This document shows, one piece after another, positions 12,670-27,600 of a stretch of DNA of 64,000 bases; the first letter of the stretch is position 1, and every line of letters begins with the position of its first letter. The notes under the pieces were generated by a model that saw only the letters and a list, made by a program, of their open reading frames with translations, did not search any database and had not been told where the DNA came from. Both the position numbers and the translations under genes were made by a program. The DNA is from Symsagittifera roscoffensis (lineage: Eukaryota; Xenacoelomorpha; Acoela; Convolutidae): positions 20,280,701-20,344,700 of the forward strand of contig NC_087063.1 in assembly GCF_963678635.1 (NCBI RefSeq), in the 5' to 3' direction.

Positions 12670-15600
12670 TCAAAAACTGGGGTCGTTTGAGAAAATGAAA
12701 GAACTCAAAACAAACAGTTCAGAATTGCCCGTACTGAAATTTTCCCATACAAATCCCATACATTTCTGATAAAATATTTTCATTCATTTACATATAAAAT
12801 GAAACCAAACACTAGCCAAAAATAAAAAAGGAACAGCATAAGCAATTAATTTGTTTATGCTTAAATCAGCTCAAAAACGATTAAAGTGAAGTATACCAAA
12901 AATGCCACTAACTGAGCTTTTTTTTTTGCGACTTAGATTAGGAAAAAAATCTTCGTAATAATACACTACGCTTCGCTTGCGTAAAACTAGTTTTGCTCGA
13001 CACTCAGAAAAGTTTTTCAAAGTAATTTTTAAGTCATTCGAATCACGACTGAAAAGGTTTTAACATGATATATCACTCCACCCCTTTCGATGATTATTTG
13101 TGGTACCTGATTTCGCGTGTATAATATATATATAAAAACTAAGAGATTCGAATACAAAATTCCTCAAAATTTTCAAATGCTCGGAACAATAGGACAATTT
13201 ATTTAATCCTTAACAGAATAAAAGACAGAAATCAACGATAAAACACACACTTGAGCGAGAAAATTTTCCTGAACATGAAAACGAACAAGGACAGCCGGTT
13301 GCTGCGCAAGTGGCGCAGAAGGTTCCGGCCACAATCATAGAAAAAATGTCAGATTTTTCAAATTAGTTTCGTTTTTTTTCTCAGGGGTGTGATGAAAGCA
13401 CTAATCGAATGTTAGTAAACAAGGCAAGATTGACAATAGTTTTCTTCAAAAAATGAACACACAGGCAAAGTGGAGCTTGCATCACTTGCAATGCAAAACA
13501 AAAAGTCGAAATTTTTTTTTAAATAATGAAAAAAACTAGGTTAACCAAACTTTCGTAGGCCTCAATAAAAAACAACTACGGGTCCAGCTACAGCAGCAGG
13601 AGGTACCTGTTTGACATTGAATGAATTTGCTATACTGATGCGGCACGAAAAAGAAAAGTGTGATTTTAAAATTGGACTTCGCCTAAAACCTTAGTTGCTT
13701 CTCAAGTAAAATAAGTGGGAAAAGAAAGAAATTTTGAGATAATCAGTTTTCTTATCAGATAATCAGATAAATTTCTCTTACCCAAAACTAAAGAATCGCC
13801 TCTTCTGCAGAAGAAGTTATCGCAACCCGTTCTTTCAATGGAACTTTTAATTTCAGATTTGATTGTGTAAATTATAAGAAAACTCAAAAAGTTTCCATCA
13901 AAACGGTCGAAAGTTCAAAACGTTCAGAAGACTTTTCAAAATTCATATGGGATTTCTGAAAACAGCAGGTTATGGCCGCTTAAGCAGAGAAAATTTCCGA
14001 AGCCGGGGTTTTCGAATAAAACAACCTGAGAATTGAACCGGTAGTTTTGCGTAAAGTCATTAAACTTCCAAAAAAACTGTCGAAGATTCAAAACTTTGAC
14101 CTGTTTGAAGGCCATAAGTTTCTTCTTAAGCAATCTGGTCATAGCCAATTCTAAAGGTAGACTCTTAACAAACTGTTCATTCGATTAACCCTATAATATC
14201 AGATTAGGCAGGATAAAAAGCGAAAAAGGTCCAAAAAAACGGTCAACAAAAAATTGACGAGCTTTTTGTGTAGAAAAATTATGCAGAAACATTATGCAGA
14301 AAAGATGTAGTTTCGATTGAAACCAAAATCTAAAATTTGTGAGAGTAGTTTTCGAGAAAAGTAAAAAACTTTAAGAAGAAACGGTCAACGAGTCAAACTT
14401 TTTTTTACTTTTCCGAGGGCCAAAACTTGACTCCAAAAAAATTTGAACGTATTCGCATAAGCAAATGAGCTTTCCGAAACCCGTTCCAAGAATTGAACCC
14501 AAAATCTCAGGTCCGGTAGAGTCGTTTTTGAGAATATTCTACCGACTTTTTCGAAGGCTGTCGTAAGCGGGGTCAAATAAAAAAAGACTCTAGGGGAGTA
14601 CACCTGCACACAGGGGAGTAATCAGTCTTTCCATTGATACCCCTTTTTTGAAGTTTCTGATAAAAAGTAAAAATTTTCCAAAGAGTTCTCAAAAAATTCC
14701 AAAACGAAAAATATTGAAGTTTCAACAAACCGATGGGTACACATACTACCAAATTGAAAAAAAAAGCGGAGGGGAGTGTTAAAACTGTTTTTCTCTTGAA
14801 ACGACCAAAAATTAGGTCATTAATCCAATAAAAAATAGGCCGAAATACGAGAAATTTTCAAGCAAAACAAAAAAGTGCGTACGAACTCAAGGCAAATAAA
14901 ATTACAAATTGTTGAAGCAAATCAAACACTTAAAGCAATTTGAATACATGAATACTAAGAAATTTGAACACAGATTACGAAACAAGGACGAAATGAGTCC
15001 AGACGAGTCCTGTGGACAAAGTTGTTTATGGGGAAAATCTAGCACCCGGTTGCAATACCATTGCTTATCGCAGGGTAATAACACACGAAACAATGAAAAA
15101 AAATATTTCAACAAATAATTTTGTTTGCAAAAATTTCGTAAATATTTAGGCCGACAAATCTTTGAAGCAAAAAAATAAAATGTAAATAATACACATAGGC
15201 GAAGCGGAGCTTCGCAACACTTGCGATGCAAATCACAAATTGCGGTAGAAAATAATGAAAGAAGAAAAAACAGAAGTCAAAAAAAATTTTCTGAAAAATG
15301 TAGTTGGAAAAAATACTTGAAAAAATAATTTGACGAAAGCTGAAATTAGTATCAGATGAAGTTCATAAAGAGCCCTTAAAAATGGAAATCATTAACAGAG
15401 CGACAACAAAGTCGACAAAATTCTAAGTCGAAACCTGTTGAGCCAAAAACAAAACTGTTGTCAAAAAAAGTTTCATTAAAATGAAAAGTTTTTACGGCAA
15501 ATCCAAACTAAACACAGAATTCCAATACATTTAGCACTCGAAATTACGCAAAATGAGTTGACTAAGTCAAAATTACGCAAAATGACTTGACTGAGTCGAT

Positions 15601-18600
15601 ATGACATAAACTAAAACTAATTGAATATTTAAAAAAAACATCAAAATCAGACATGGTAAATTTACAAAAATGTGAAGTTTCAGTTATAGTAAAAACTGTC
15701 TAAATTGGAACAAAATCCATTTTTTGAAGTAAAATACAAAACCCTACCAGATTAAAAAATGGCGATTTATAAAAAAAATAAATCGACAGAAATTAGGACG
15801 AAAGCCACGAACCCGAATGAAAAAAGAAATTTTTTTGAAAAGTTAATGAAAACCTGAAACGCGCTTGAACTAATTACTACTTAAGTGATAGTAATTTTCT
15901 TTAAATTTGAAAGATCCTCTAGAAGTGAAGATCCTCTAGAAGTGACGATCCTGAGGACAAAATTACTAGCGGGACAAAAATTGAAATACCCTTACTTATC
16001 GCAAGGGTAAAAAAAACAAGCCAACAGACAGTTGGAAAAGGGCCGTGAAAAGAGGAATTAATAAAAGAACTTCTCAATTTTCGAATTCCACATAAAAAAT
16101 TTTATGGCCTTAAAGCTTTTTGAAATTCTAGAGCAATTTAATATTGCCATTTTTTCGATAAAATTAACCCCATTTGAGAAAACTGGATCAATAGGTACAT
16201 TGTTGATTTTGCTGAGAAAACTGAAAATTAAATTCTATTTTCGATTCTAGAAGTCAATCACGTTTTTGTGGCCTTTTCGCTCTTGCTGTTCGATAGTGAC
16301 GTATGCCTTCCTTTCAATAAACTGCCAAAAAGTAAATTTGAGCCTGATAAAAGACTTTTGCTGGAAAAACCAAAAAAATCACCAAGACCTACATATGAGT
16401 ATTCACTACGTTCATGATTCTCAATCAGTGTTGGTAAAATGACAAATAAATCACGTTCAAGCTCATTAAATTTAAAACAAATTATGATCAAGACTTTCCT
16501 TATAAAAGTTGCTTGCCCACTACGTCCATTGACTTTTAATAAGTTAATGCATCTGAAATTATTCATAGATTCTACACGACCAATTGTTTGCCTGAAAAAA
16601 GTCCCCATGTTCCGATTTGAACACGCTTGCTTATCACAAGCGTAAAAATCTCTGTTACAAAACCGTATCTTGAGTGACCTTTCTGTTGTTTTCTCTGTGA
16701 TACAGGTGTGTTCTGCAGAGATGGATTCGAAGCGTGTACTTCTGCGGCGTTGGAGCTGGCGCTGCTATTGATCTTATAACCCGGAGACTTCATCCCGCTG
16801 TCGAGTGCTTCGTAGCTCTGGTATCGCGTGGGAGTTCCAGTAGCCATTGTTTCATGGTCTTCGTCTCCGGGCACTTTGGGCAGAGCTCTCGAATTCTGAA
16901 AGGTAATAAACTTTGAATGACCTAACGAGTTCAGCAAAAAATAACATAGCCAACAGACAGTTGAAAAAGAGTCGGTGAACGCAAATAAACAAAAAAAACT
17001 GACTTGTTTTTTTTAGAAAAATCTCCATTTTCGACCTTCGAAAAAAAAATAGATGGCTTTAAAGCTCTTTGAACTTCAAGAACAATTTATGATTAACACG
17101 TTTTTTGATAAAAATAATCCAATTCGAGAAAACTGGATCAACAGGTAAACTTTATTCCGCTGAGAAATCTGATAATTAAAATCCAGTTTCGAAACTGTAA
17201 GTCACCTTTATCTTTAAATTTTCGTGACCTTTACACTTTCGCTGCTCGGTAGTGCAGCTTGCCTTCATTTTAACAGAAGAAATGAACTGAACTTAAAAAA
17301 ATCAAAAATCAAATTGCGAAAAAGATAATTTAAGCCTGAACAAATTTTCCTGAAAAAATCATCACGACCTATATAAGAGTCTGAACTACGTTCATCGAAA
17401 AAAAAAATACCAAAAGAAATATATTCACAGAGGCAAAGCTGCAGCTTCGCATACACGAGCGAGAAAGCGGCAAATATTCAGAATCTTTAAAATGCACAAA
17501 AACGAACAAATGCACAAATTTGGAATGTGATAAAATCAAGGCAACCACACTAACTTTGCATGTAATAAATTAGAAAATATTAAACCAAATTCCGTATAGA
17601 TTATGCATTTGAAACAAAAACGCGAGTTGAGAAAATTCTGAAATAGGATTTTAATTATAATACTGTTGTATGAAACAAATAGCTTTTTTCGGTTCAATTG
17701 ATGAATTAAAAACGCACCAACTGTGTTAGCTTTCTACTAACCAAATTTCAAACCACTTGGGATTATATTGGTTATGTAGCCTACCGATTTAAAAGTGCCA
17801 CCAAAAGTAGCACTTTTTTGCGACTTTGGTTAAGTTGCATCGTTCTATCACACTACGCTACGCTCGTTTAAGTAGACAAAGTCGAAAAAAAAATAAGAAC
17901 CAAAACTTTTGTTTGTCTCGATAAAAGATAACTAGGAGCCCAGCTCAAGTTGGAGGTATCATGTCTTTTTTTACAGAAAACTATCTTTTCAATTTGAAAA
18001 ACTGGAACAACAGGTAAATCTTTAATCCCAAGTTCATGGAACAATGCGCGTATTTGGTGGTTGAATATCTTTCCACTGAAGAAAGAGGTGTGCGGGGAGG
18101 TAGGGTCATATACTTAGAGCAGGTTCGAAGACATCAGCTAAACCAAAAAAAACAAGGATAGCCGATTGCTAAGGAAGTAGCACAGAATTTTCCGACCACC
18201 TTAATAAAATATGGCCTACAGACAGTTGGAAAGAGTCAATTAACGCTCGTAAACAGAAAAAAACATTGATTTGCTTTTTTTTGAAAAAAAAAAACAATTT
18301 TCGAATTTCAAAGAAAAATAGACGATCTTAAAGCCCTTTGATTAATGATTGACACTATTTTGATAAATTTAACCAAAAATCGAGAAAACTGAGTCAACAG
18401 GTTTTTTTACTTCGCAGGAAATATGATAACTAAAACCCACTTTCGAAATAAGACGTCGATCACAATTTTCGTGACCTTAACACTTTTGCTGTTCAATCGT
18501 TGTGTTTGGCTTTCTTTTGACAAAGGAAATTAACTTTCCTAAAAAAACAAAAAAAATATCGCGAGCTATATAAGAGTCTGAACTACGTTCATCGACTCTT

Positions 18601-21600
18601 AATAAATCTGCAGTACACATGAAAAACTAGAAAATTTAATTCAATAATATATCGCCCCACATCATGCTATAAATGTTCCTGGTTCACCGCAATTTTAAGA
18701 CAGATTGGGGTGATTTTTGGTCGGCCTTTTATTAAGTGGACAATTCCAGTGTTTAAAGATACGCTGAAGCCCTAAAATTGCCCTATTTCTCGAAGAAAGT
18801 GTACCACAGGCAAGCTTAAAGTTAAGCATTCCCAGACAATGATACATGAAATCTTTAACCTCGGAACTCAGCCAGCATGACAAATTTCGATTCAAGTCGC
18901 ACATGTTTCACGACAGAATAAACTAAATAACCCTATTTCTTATATGCAGAAAACGACTACACGACAACTCATTTGTTTATCACGTGCGCTAAACGCAAAT
19001 TATTTTTGAATCTAGTTAGAAGCTATTCGTCTAATGAATCCTTTAGAAAATCCTTTCAAAAAAAACGCCTCGGAGCAAAACGATAAGAAAATTTTAGGGG
19101 CTGTACATTTGCAGAAATGCCCTTTTTACGGTCAAAGATTTTCAAAAGTGCAAATTTTTTCATCTGAAATATTTACTGCAAGGGGGAACATTTCGCAATC
19201 TTGGAATTTTTTACGTTCCCATGTTTAATACGGTATACGTTCAGATTAAATGTTATACGACAATACACTGCTTTGAGTTTTTTCAGCATTGAAACCACAG
19301 TTGATGAATGGCTAGTGAACATTTGAAAATCAGTACTTACATGGGTAATGGTAGCTGGATTGCGTTGAATAGTTTCATTGCGATGCTCATCTTTCTCACT
19401 GAAACAAAGTTTGAATGGTTAAATTTATTCTGGCATTCATTACCAATTGCATATATAAGTATTGTAATATCCTTCAAATTGAGAGGGGCGGGGAATGGAC
19501 AAAACTAATTTTAACAAAAAACTCTGTTGTGTTTAATCTGAACAACTTTTGTGTTTATTCAGAATAACTATCTCAAACAAGAGTTTTTAAAAAATAATAA
19601 AGCAAAAATTTTACGCAATTACGTATCAATTACCCAAGATTAAACGCAACTTTTTTTCCAATTTGAAAAAATATAAACGAACTATATTGCGTTTGGTAAC
19701 TCGAATTTCGAAGCGAGCGTGCCACTTCGTCCAAACTGTGAAGTGCCATAATCACTGGGCGACATGCCTCCTCCACCGATGTGAATCGAGGCGACCGACT
19801 GCTGGGACAACTGCGTGTCGTATCCATGCCGATGGATACTTGACCTAGAGATGCTCCCGTTCAGGGTTCCCAAGCCACCTCCTGTCATAAAACTCCCACC
19901 CATCCCTGCAGCTCCTTCTAGCGGGTTCTTCGCAGGCGGACAGACTACTATGCCTATTGGGAGGCGAAGCATGCCTTCTGGTACCATGCCAGGTTGCTAA
20001 ATACAAAACAAAAATGAATCACTGATGCTGAGTTCAGGTCACAAATAAAATGCTTTTGTAACAGCAAAAAGAAGAAAACATTAAATGTTTTTCGAGTTTT
20101 CCGAGATGTTGCACCAGTATGATCACTAGTATTTAATTATTAAATTGTAAGACCAAATCTTATCCAATGACCCGTAGCCTCAAACTGGACCCTCTGCTCG
20201 ATGCACGAAAAAATTTAAAAGACATCAAATGAAAATGTAATACATCAATATTTAAACGTAGTTCAAATCTGTTCACGTGTTCAAACTAGCGTGTTTAACC
20301 ATGCCTTATGTTGTTTTTGTGGTTGGGATTGGCAATTAGGATTGATGGGCTGTGAGTCCGGTCACAGTCTAAAATACTGTCCATATATTTCTGCATCTGT
20401 TGCAATCGCAAAAGAATTGCCAGGTGAGGACGTTTGATAAGGAAAACTTTTCGTTAACAAATTCCCACATTATTTCCATCAACATATTTTTCAGTCTGTT
20501 CTTCATGAATGTCAACGTATTTCTGGATTCTTATCAAAGCAAATTTCACTTTGAACAGCCTTTAAAGACAACTTCATCTTAAAAAACTTATAGAGACTAG
20601 TTAAGCGCGCAAACGTACCCCCTGGTTGCTCCATGTGTTGTTCCTGGCCTGCTCGGCTAGTGCCTGTGCCAGGTTCATGGCCGCCTCTTTCTCCGCCATA
20701 GAGCACTCTGACTCTCTCTTCAGGAAGAATATCTGGAGCACCACTAGGTAAGGCTTCCTGCAGAAGGGACACAGACTCTTGTGCAACTTCATGGCCACTG
20801 CACAGCCCGAGCAGAAGGCCAGATGTCTGCACGGCAGAAGAACAGAGTCCCTGCAAGGAATAAAGAACATGTTTTTTTGAGCTCATTGTACAGCATCCAA
20901 GCACTAATAACCTGTAAAAGCTAGAAAACGGTTTACGGTGAACTTGAGAGAGAGTGGCAATGGGTAAGCAACACATGAGCATTACCTAATCACCTTTGGT
21001 TTTTACAAAAAAAACCTTCACTTTTTGACAAAACAGCACTAAAAAGGTTTATAATAATTAAAGAACGCATTTCTGGTCAATTCAAATCGCCCTGAACGAC
21101 AAACCCATATTCATCATATAGATATATACGAACATTGGTTTATCTAAGCAAATCTGGCATTCGAATCTGGGGGCGCTCTCGCACGGGGCAATTGCGTCCT
21201 CGTCTGCCTGGCCCCTCCCCCCACTGGGTTCAGAAGTTTCTGCATTCGCATTGTAGATCTCTTGCAACAGGAACACAACTCCATTGTTGCACTGGTGGAG
21301 CTTTTCCAGTTTGGCAGAATACTGGTTGCCATTCTGAAATTAGAAAATACAAAATTACATCCATCAAGCTGAAGGACTCAAACCAATAAGAGTAAGAGTA
21401 GCCGGCAAGTTGCACAGAACTTCCTAAAACAGTAATAGTTAAACACAGGATTATTGTTCCGACCACTGAAAGTTTCGATAATCTAACTGAGTCGTCAAGG
21501 TCAAGTGATATATAATTTTAAAGCCCTTTCAGTCGTGCTTCCAAATTTTTTTCCCAGTGTCGAGAAAAACCGGATCAAATTTTTTGGTTTTTCGTGTAAT

Positions 21601-24600
21601 TTCAAGCGAAAAAAGCGAGCTATTAGAGGAAAGAACTGAAATAGAGCTCCAAGAATTTGGTATTTAATATTTCTGACACAGTCTAAAAGGAGCTTCGCAC
21701 CACTTGTGATACAACAAAAAAAGCACGGCAGCTAGTCGAAAAAAATAGGACAAGAGCCACTGAGCCGAAACAAAACATAGAAATGCGAAAACATGACTTC
21801 GTTTAAAATTGTCTCAAATGCAGTTTAATTTGACGACAGATACTGAGAAACAATTGCCAGAGTTAAATATTAATTGAATACTATGTCATCAAGCGGTACC
21901 TGAGCAGACAATACTTGAGTAGACGACTGTTGAGCCGGACAAAAAACAATTTTGAACTATTTTAGATTTTGAAACTCCCAAATTTTACATTGGCCACCGG
22001 AAACAAAGATGAATTTTTTTAAATTTGGTCTTTCGAACGACAAACTGTGAAGCAACTAAACAGATAACACATCAGCCGAAGCCATTTAAGCCCAAGAAAA
22101 ACGCGAAATTATAATTTAAAAAAAAGAGATGGTCTACAACCAACAAACCAGCCAACAGGTTGGAAAAGAAAACCGATTGGAAGAAGAACAAGAAAACCGA
22201 AAAAATGTTTAAATGTTCAACATTTTTCAGCTTGCCAGTGTATATATTGGCACACTGTATATTATTGACACTTTTTTCTTAAAATTAACCCAATTTAATA
22301 TATAACACTTGATTTATGGGTAAACTCTTTATTACGCAGGGAAATCCGATAATTAAAATCTACTGTCGAAAATAGAAATCATTCGAGTTTCTTTTTCGTG
22401 CCATTAATGCTTTCGTGAATGGAGAGCGGAATTTGCCTACCTTTTAGGAAATGAAATTGATTTGAACTAAAAAAAAAGTGTATATATCTATGTGAATTTG
22501 CTAGGTCGCAGATTCGAATCCGTTACGTAGCCGAGTGTCAGTAACTATTTTGTGTTCAAAACCTTTTCCTACATAACTAAGAAAAAATCATCAAGACCTA
22601 TGTAAGAGAAAATCAGTTCATTCTTTTACACAGTAAAACAACGGCAGAAACAACGGCTTAAAAAAAACGAAGAAATGAAAAGTTAGTTTACGGCTAACAC
22701 AAACCATAATTTTTTGCACTTGATTCGAGTTTTTTTTTTTAAAAATGTCTAATGTTAAGCGCCTTTAGATTTTATCATCAGCGATCAAGGAAATCAGACA
22801 GAGGAAATCAGACACTCGGCTACGTAACGGATTCGAATCTGCGACCTAGCAAATTAGAGTTTCACGTACTAATCACTCAGCCACGGATGCATGAAATCCC
22901 CAAAAATTAGCCACCAATAACGCAGATACATATGCTAATAAATTGCCAATTCGATGCAGCAAAAGCAGCACCAAATACAAAAAGACACAATTTTGTATGT
23001 AATAAATTGGAAAGCATACAGCCAAATTATAAATTATGCATTTCAAAAAAAAAGTGCAAGATACATTGAGTTGGAAGAATTCTGAAATCGAGGTTTTTAT
23101 CATTGTAGCGCTGTTTGAAACAAATAACTTTTTTTCGGTTGATTTGATGAATTAAAAATGCATCAGCTGTGTTAACTTTTTACTAATCAAATGTTAAAGC
23201 ACATATGATACGATAATGCTACCGCAGCCTACCGATTCAAAAGTTCCACCAAAAGTAGCACTTTTATTTGCGACTTAGGTCGAACTAATATAATACACTT
23301 TGCTTCGCAAGTGTAAAAAAGTATTATTCTTAGTTGAGGAAATGGATCATGCTAGTTTCAAAAATATCAACCTATCTCACTGTTGTCGACAAAAACAACG
23401 TTTTCGAAAAATTAATTTATCGGGGAATCATAGATTTTCAAAGTTTTTACTAATTTAAACTCGGATTCCACGAAAAAAAAATGAATTGTTGACGCTTTTT
23501 CTCGAGCTAAATTATCTAATAGGGAACCAGAAAACTATTTTTGCCGGCGTTTCGATAGATCTAATAGAACATCTAAAAAAGTGTTCTATTTCAAAAAATG
23601 TCAGACAGATCACTTCAACTATCGCAAATTCGGAAAAGCAGAATTTGGTACTTTTCAGACTTTTATTAAACTATAGTTGTAAGAAGCTACCTCATCCGTT
23701 TTCCGAAATCAAGGAGCTTGGATGGGCGTGAAAATTTTCAAATGAAAAAAAAATACAATTTTCTTTAGGTGTAAAAACGAATCTGAGACCGACATCCGTG
23801 TTTCATACAGAAAAAATTGTAGTAAAGGAGAGAAAGATTCACAACTATTTTGATTCAGAACCTTCCATCGAAGGTTGGCACAGTATCGTCCAGATGGTAA
23901 AAATGAGACCATCCACAAATAAATCCAGGTGCTCAGAGAAGAACAAGAACGCCGGAAAATCATCTTGCTCCAACAGAACTCGAAGAAAAGGCGAAAAAAA
24001 CACCGTTTAGTTGATAAATTGCAGGACAAACAAACATTCCGGTGAAAAGAGATTTTTTTCAATTTCGAAATTACTTTTAATTTTATCAAGAATTTTAGGC
24101 CCAATCAAACGTTTTACTGCTCTTAATTGTCTCGCCTGGCACAAACAGTCATGTCTAACAAGATGAATAAGTTATATACTTGAGCCAATGATGCTGACGA
24201 GATTAGCTGCATTTATTCAAGGTAAAAGATTGTCGAATATACTCAAATACTAAATGAATCTCAAAAACCTTGCTTTAAGTGTTGAGGAACTATTTAAAAT
24301 GAATTGGTCGAGAAATTGAACCTCTATATTCATGATTGTTTGAATGTCAATTATCGAGCCTAATCAGCTTATTGTTCTGACCACTCTCCAGGAGCGCGCA
24401 AGAACTATGGCGTAGAGTCCGTTTTTCAGACAATTTTGCCAAACTCGAGGAAAGCGCGAAAGAAGCCGAATATGATATCGTTCTGAGCGTGATTCAGATT
24501 CCAAAAAGAATTTTTCTGTGTTGAGAAAAACTGGTCTGAACATTTGATTTACAGACTGCATTAGAGTACATTCTTTTTCTTCTTCTAACAATGCTGACTT

Positions 24601-27600
24601 CCTCAAATTAACTTTGACTTTGACGAAAATCAAATCATAAAATTAGTTATCTACGTGCCTCCACGCGTTGATAAAATGAAATCCTACGAAGAACTTGATA
24701 AAAATTAGTAAAAAAATCTAAATATAAGTTACTTACAGTAATAGTTCATGATCTCAATATACATGTTCTCAGAAAATAGTTTGAGCTCTTAGAATCAGAA
24801 CCTACCAGATTCAAGGAAAGATCTTCATCTCTTATCAGTAATTTCATTATCCGCAACTTATTTGTCTTAGTAATCGAGATTCTTAACAATGAATGCTTTT
24901 CTGATCATTATCCAGTTCTTTTACATCACGATTTCGCAAAATATGTTCCTCCCCGTCAAAAAACATCTGGTATCTGTCAATTCTCAACAAAGAGCTTAAA
25001 AGATTTTTTTTATTTTAAAAATAAAGCTAGTTCAATCAAGTCTTGTGGACAAAGATAACATTGATCAGTCTTATGAAAACTTTCAAAAAAAAATAATTGA
25101 AATTGCACCATTTAGAGACACGAGAAGTACAAAAAAATCAAATGTTCCCAGATTTAATCATATACTTAAAACGCATTGAATAGGAGAAATAAATTGTACA
25201 AAACACTGAAAGCTGTTATCCAGAACAACGCAAAAAGAAAAATTTCTAACGGACAGGAAAGTCGAAAAGCAAATAGGAACATGCAAGAAAGATAACTATT
25301 TCAATAAGTTCGATAAACGTAATCGAGACCAGAGGCATAAATTTTCAAGTTATTAAATGAAATGAACGGTAAAACGGCCCATACTTCACAGGTTGCGGTC
25401 TTGAAAAAAAAAATTGATATCACAGAGGCTGAAGATATAGCCAATAGTTTGAATCAGTTCTTCTCTACAATTGGTCAAAGTCTTGCTAGTGTTATACCGA
25501 GCACTGATGGAAGCATTTCAGTTGATACTGTAGAGCATTCAATGTACCTGTTCGAATAGATGTACTTTCTATGAAGTTGTAGAGAACATAAATAGTTTGA
25601 AAGCTTAACATTCTACAGGAAATGACAAAGTATTTTTTTTATTATTATCAACGTATACATAGTAGCTCTCTTCCTTACATTTTTGATTAACCTCTCATTG
25701 AAAAGTTTCCTTCGCTCCTGAAAAAATCTGTAGTTTCTCCGCTCCAAAAATCTGGTAGCAAAAAAAAAACTTTATTAATTATAGACCTATATCACTTCTG
25801 AATAGCTGTAGCAAAGCCTTTGAAAAAGCAATGTACCCTCGATAATACGGAACCTTTGAAAAATTTAATTAGTTCTATGATGAAAAATGTGGATTTCGAC
25901 AGAAATTTGCAACCATCGAGGCTTTAGCTGAAATGACAAAAATTAAGGTTTAAAACAAAGATTTACGGCGTAGTTTTTCACTGATCTCAAAAAAACATTT
26001 GACGCACTTGAACACAAGCTGCTTCTAGAAAAACTTGATTCATATGGCGTTGTCCATCAATGGTTTGAAAGCTGCAGTTGTTAATACTGTAGTTTCTGAA
26101 TGGAATTCAGTTAATGAAGCTGTTCCACAGGGATCGGTATTTGGTCCTCTACTTTTCCCTACATACATTAATGATAGCCAAAAGGATGCAAAAATCATAC
26201 GTGTTTCTTCTTGCCGATGATTCAAATATTGTGGCAAGCAACGCATGCCTGAGAGACATTCAACTTGATTTAACAAATATCAGTCTTTGGGCACAACACT
26301 AACTAACTCTGAAAATAGATAAAACCACCACTGTCGCTTCAATAAGAAAAGAAATGCTTCTAATTTGAATGTTAAAATTAAAGAGAATACTTTCTCTCCG
26401 AGAAATTCATGTACATATCTAGGTGTAATTGTCGAAAGTAAACTTTACCTCGCTTGTAGCAGCAGTACAAAAACGCAACAATTTGTACCGAGGTCTGTTT
26501 TACTCATTTATTAAAATTATAAAATCAAATCGTTATTTAAGTATTTGTTATTGTTTATTGGTGTACTAACTTCTCTTTTTTGAACCCCATATATTCAGCG
26601 CAAAAAAAAAAATGCGTATGATCTTCTTTAAAAAAAATGTGATGGTATCTCGATCATATTTCCAGAAAAGGTTATGACACTTTACAAACTTTATGCTATG
26701 ACTTTCAAAAATCTCTTTGAGATCGATTAACAGCCTTCATTGAACAAGTTATTTAAAAAATATTTACTATTTCAAAGTTTGTACACAAAACTAGAATATC
26801 TAAAAATTTAGTATATAATAGACTTTTTGTCAAAAAACAGAAATCACACTCGTTGGGGAAAAAAGGCACATCGCTCAATAAATATTTTGAGTGAAGATCA
26901 TTTGATGTTTTCTAATGTGAGAAGTACGTGAAAAAATGAATTGATGGTTACTGAGCATAAATTAAAAGATATTCAAATTCTGGGAAACACTATAATTTTA
27001 ATTTATAATTTTGATAAATAATTTAGATAAATATAATTTTGATAAATATTACATTAAACTTTCAACGTTTCACAATATTCCCCGTTATTACGCTCAGAAA
27101 AGCTATATAGTCTCCAAACTTGCCGTAAAAACTACGGGTTGTCAAATTTTTCTTTATAAAAAATTTTCTTTTGATTATTTTCTCATTTATGCAGAACTGA
27201 AAAACTTGTTTCGCATTGATTTAAGTTTAAATTTTTAAAACCCATTAGTTAAGAGTTAATCTAAATACTGTTATTGGTTGCGAGTCTGGTTCAAAATTAT
27301 GGTTTTTCAATCTCTTAAAACCTCGTAGTTTTCGAGATATTGCAGTTTTTAGGGAATTCTTAAATTTTTCTTTGGTTTTTCGAGAGAAAAACTTAGAAAA
27401 AATCGATCATTTTTGCATCCTGCAGTAAACTGATGTTCATATATGGCTAAAAGCTAGGAGCCTGTCCTCAAGATAAGAGGTTCAAATTTTTCTCAGTTTT
27501 TGAGGTAAATCTAACCAAAGTCTTGAAAAATGAGTTTTTTTTTGTTTATTTGATTAACTGATATCAGTAAAAAAAACATCCTGCGACACCAATAACTACT

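Noticed and set aside
18695-18904. Minus-strand 69-residue frame as an extra host exon between exons 9 and 10
   Set aside because: It lacks convincing splice sites and its composition matches the surrounding AT-rich DNA.
22811-22889. Functional tRNA gene
   Set aside because: A and B boxes are present, but acceptor and T stems do not pair well and no terminator or clear anticodon arm is seen.
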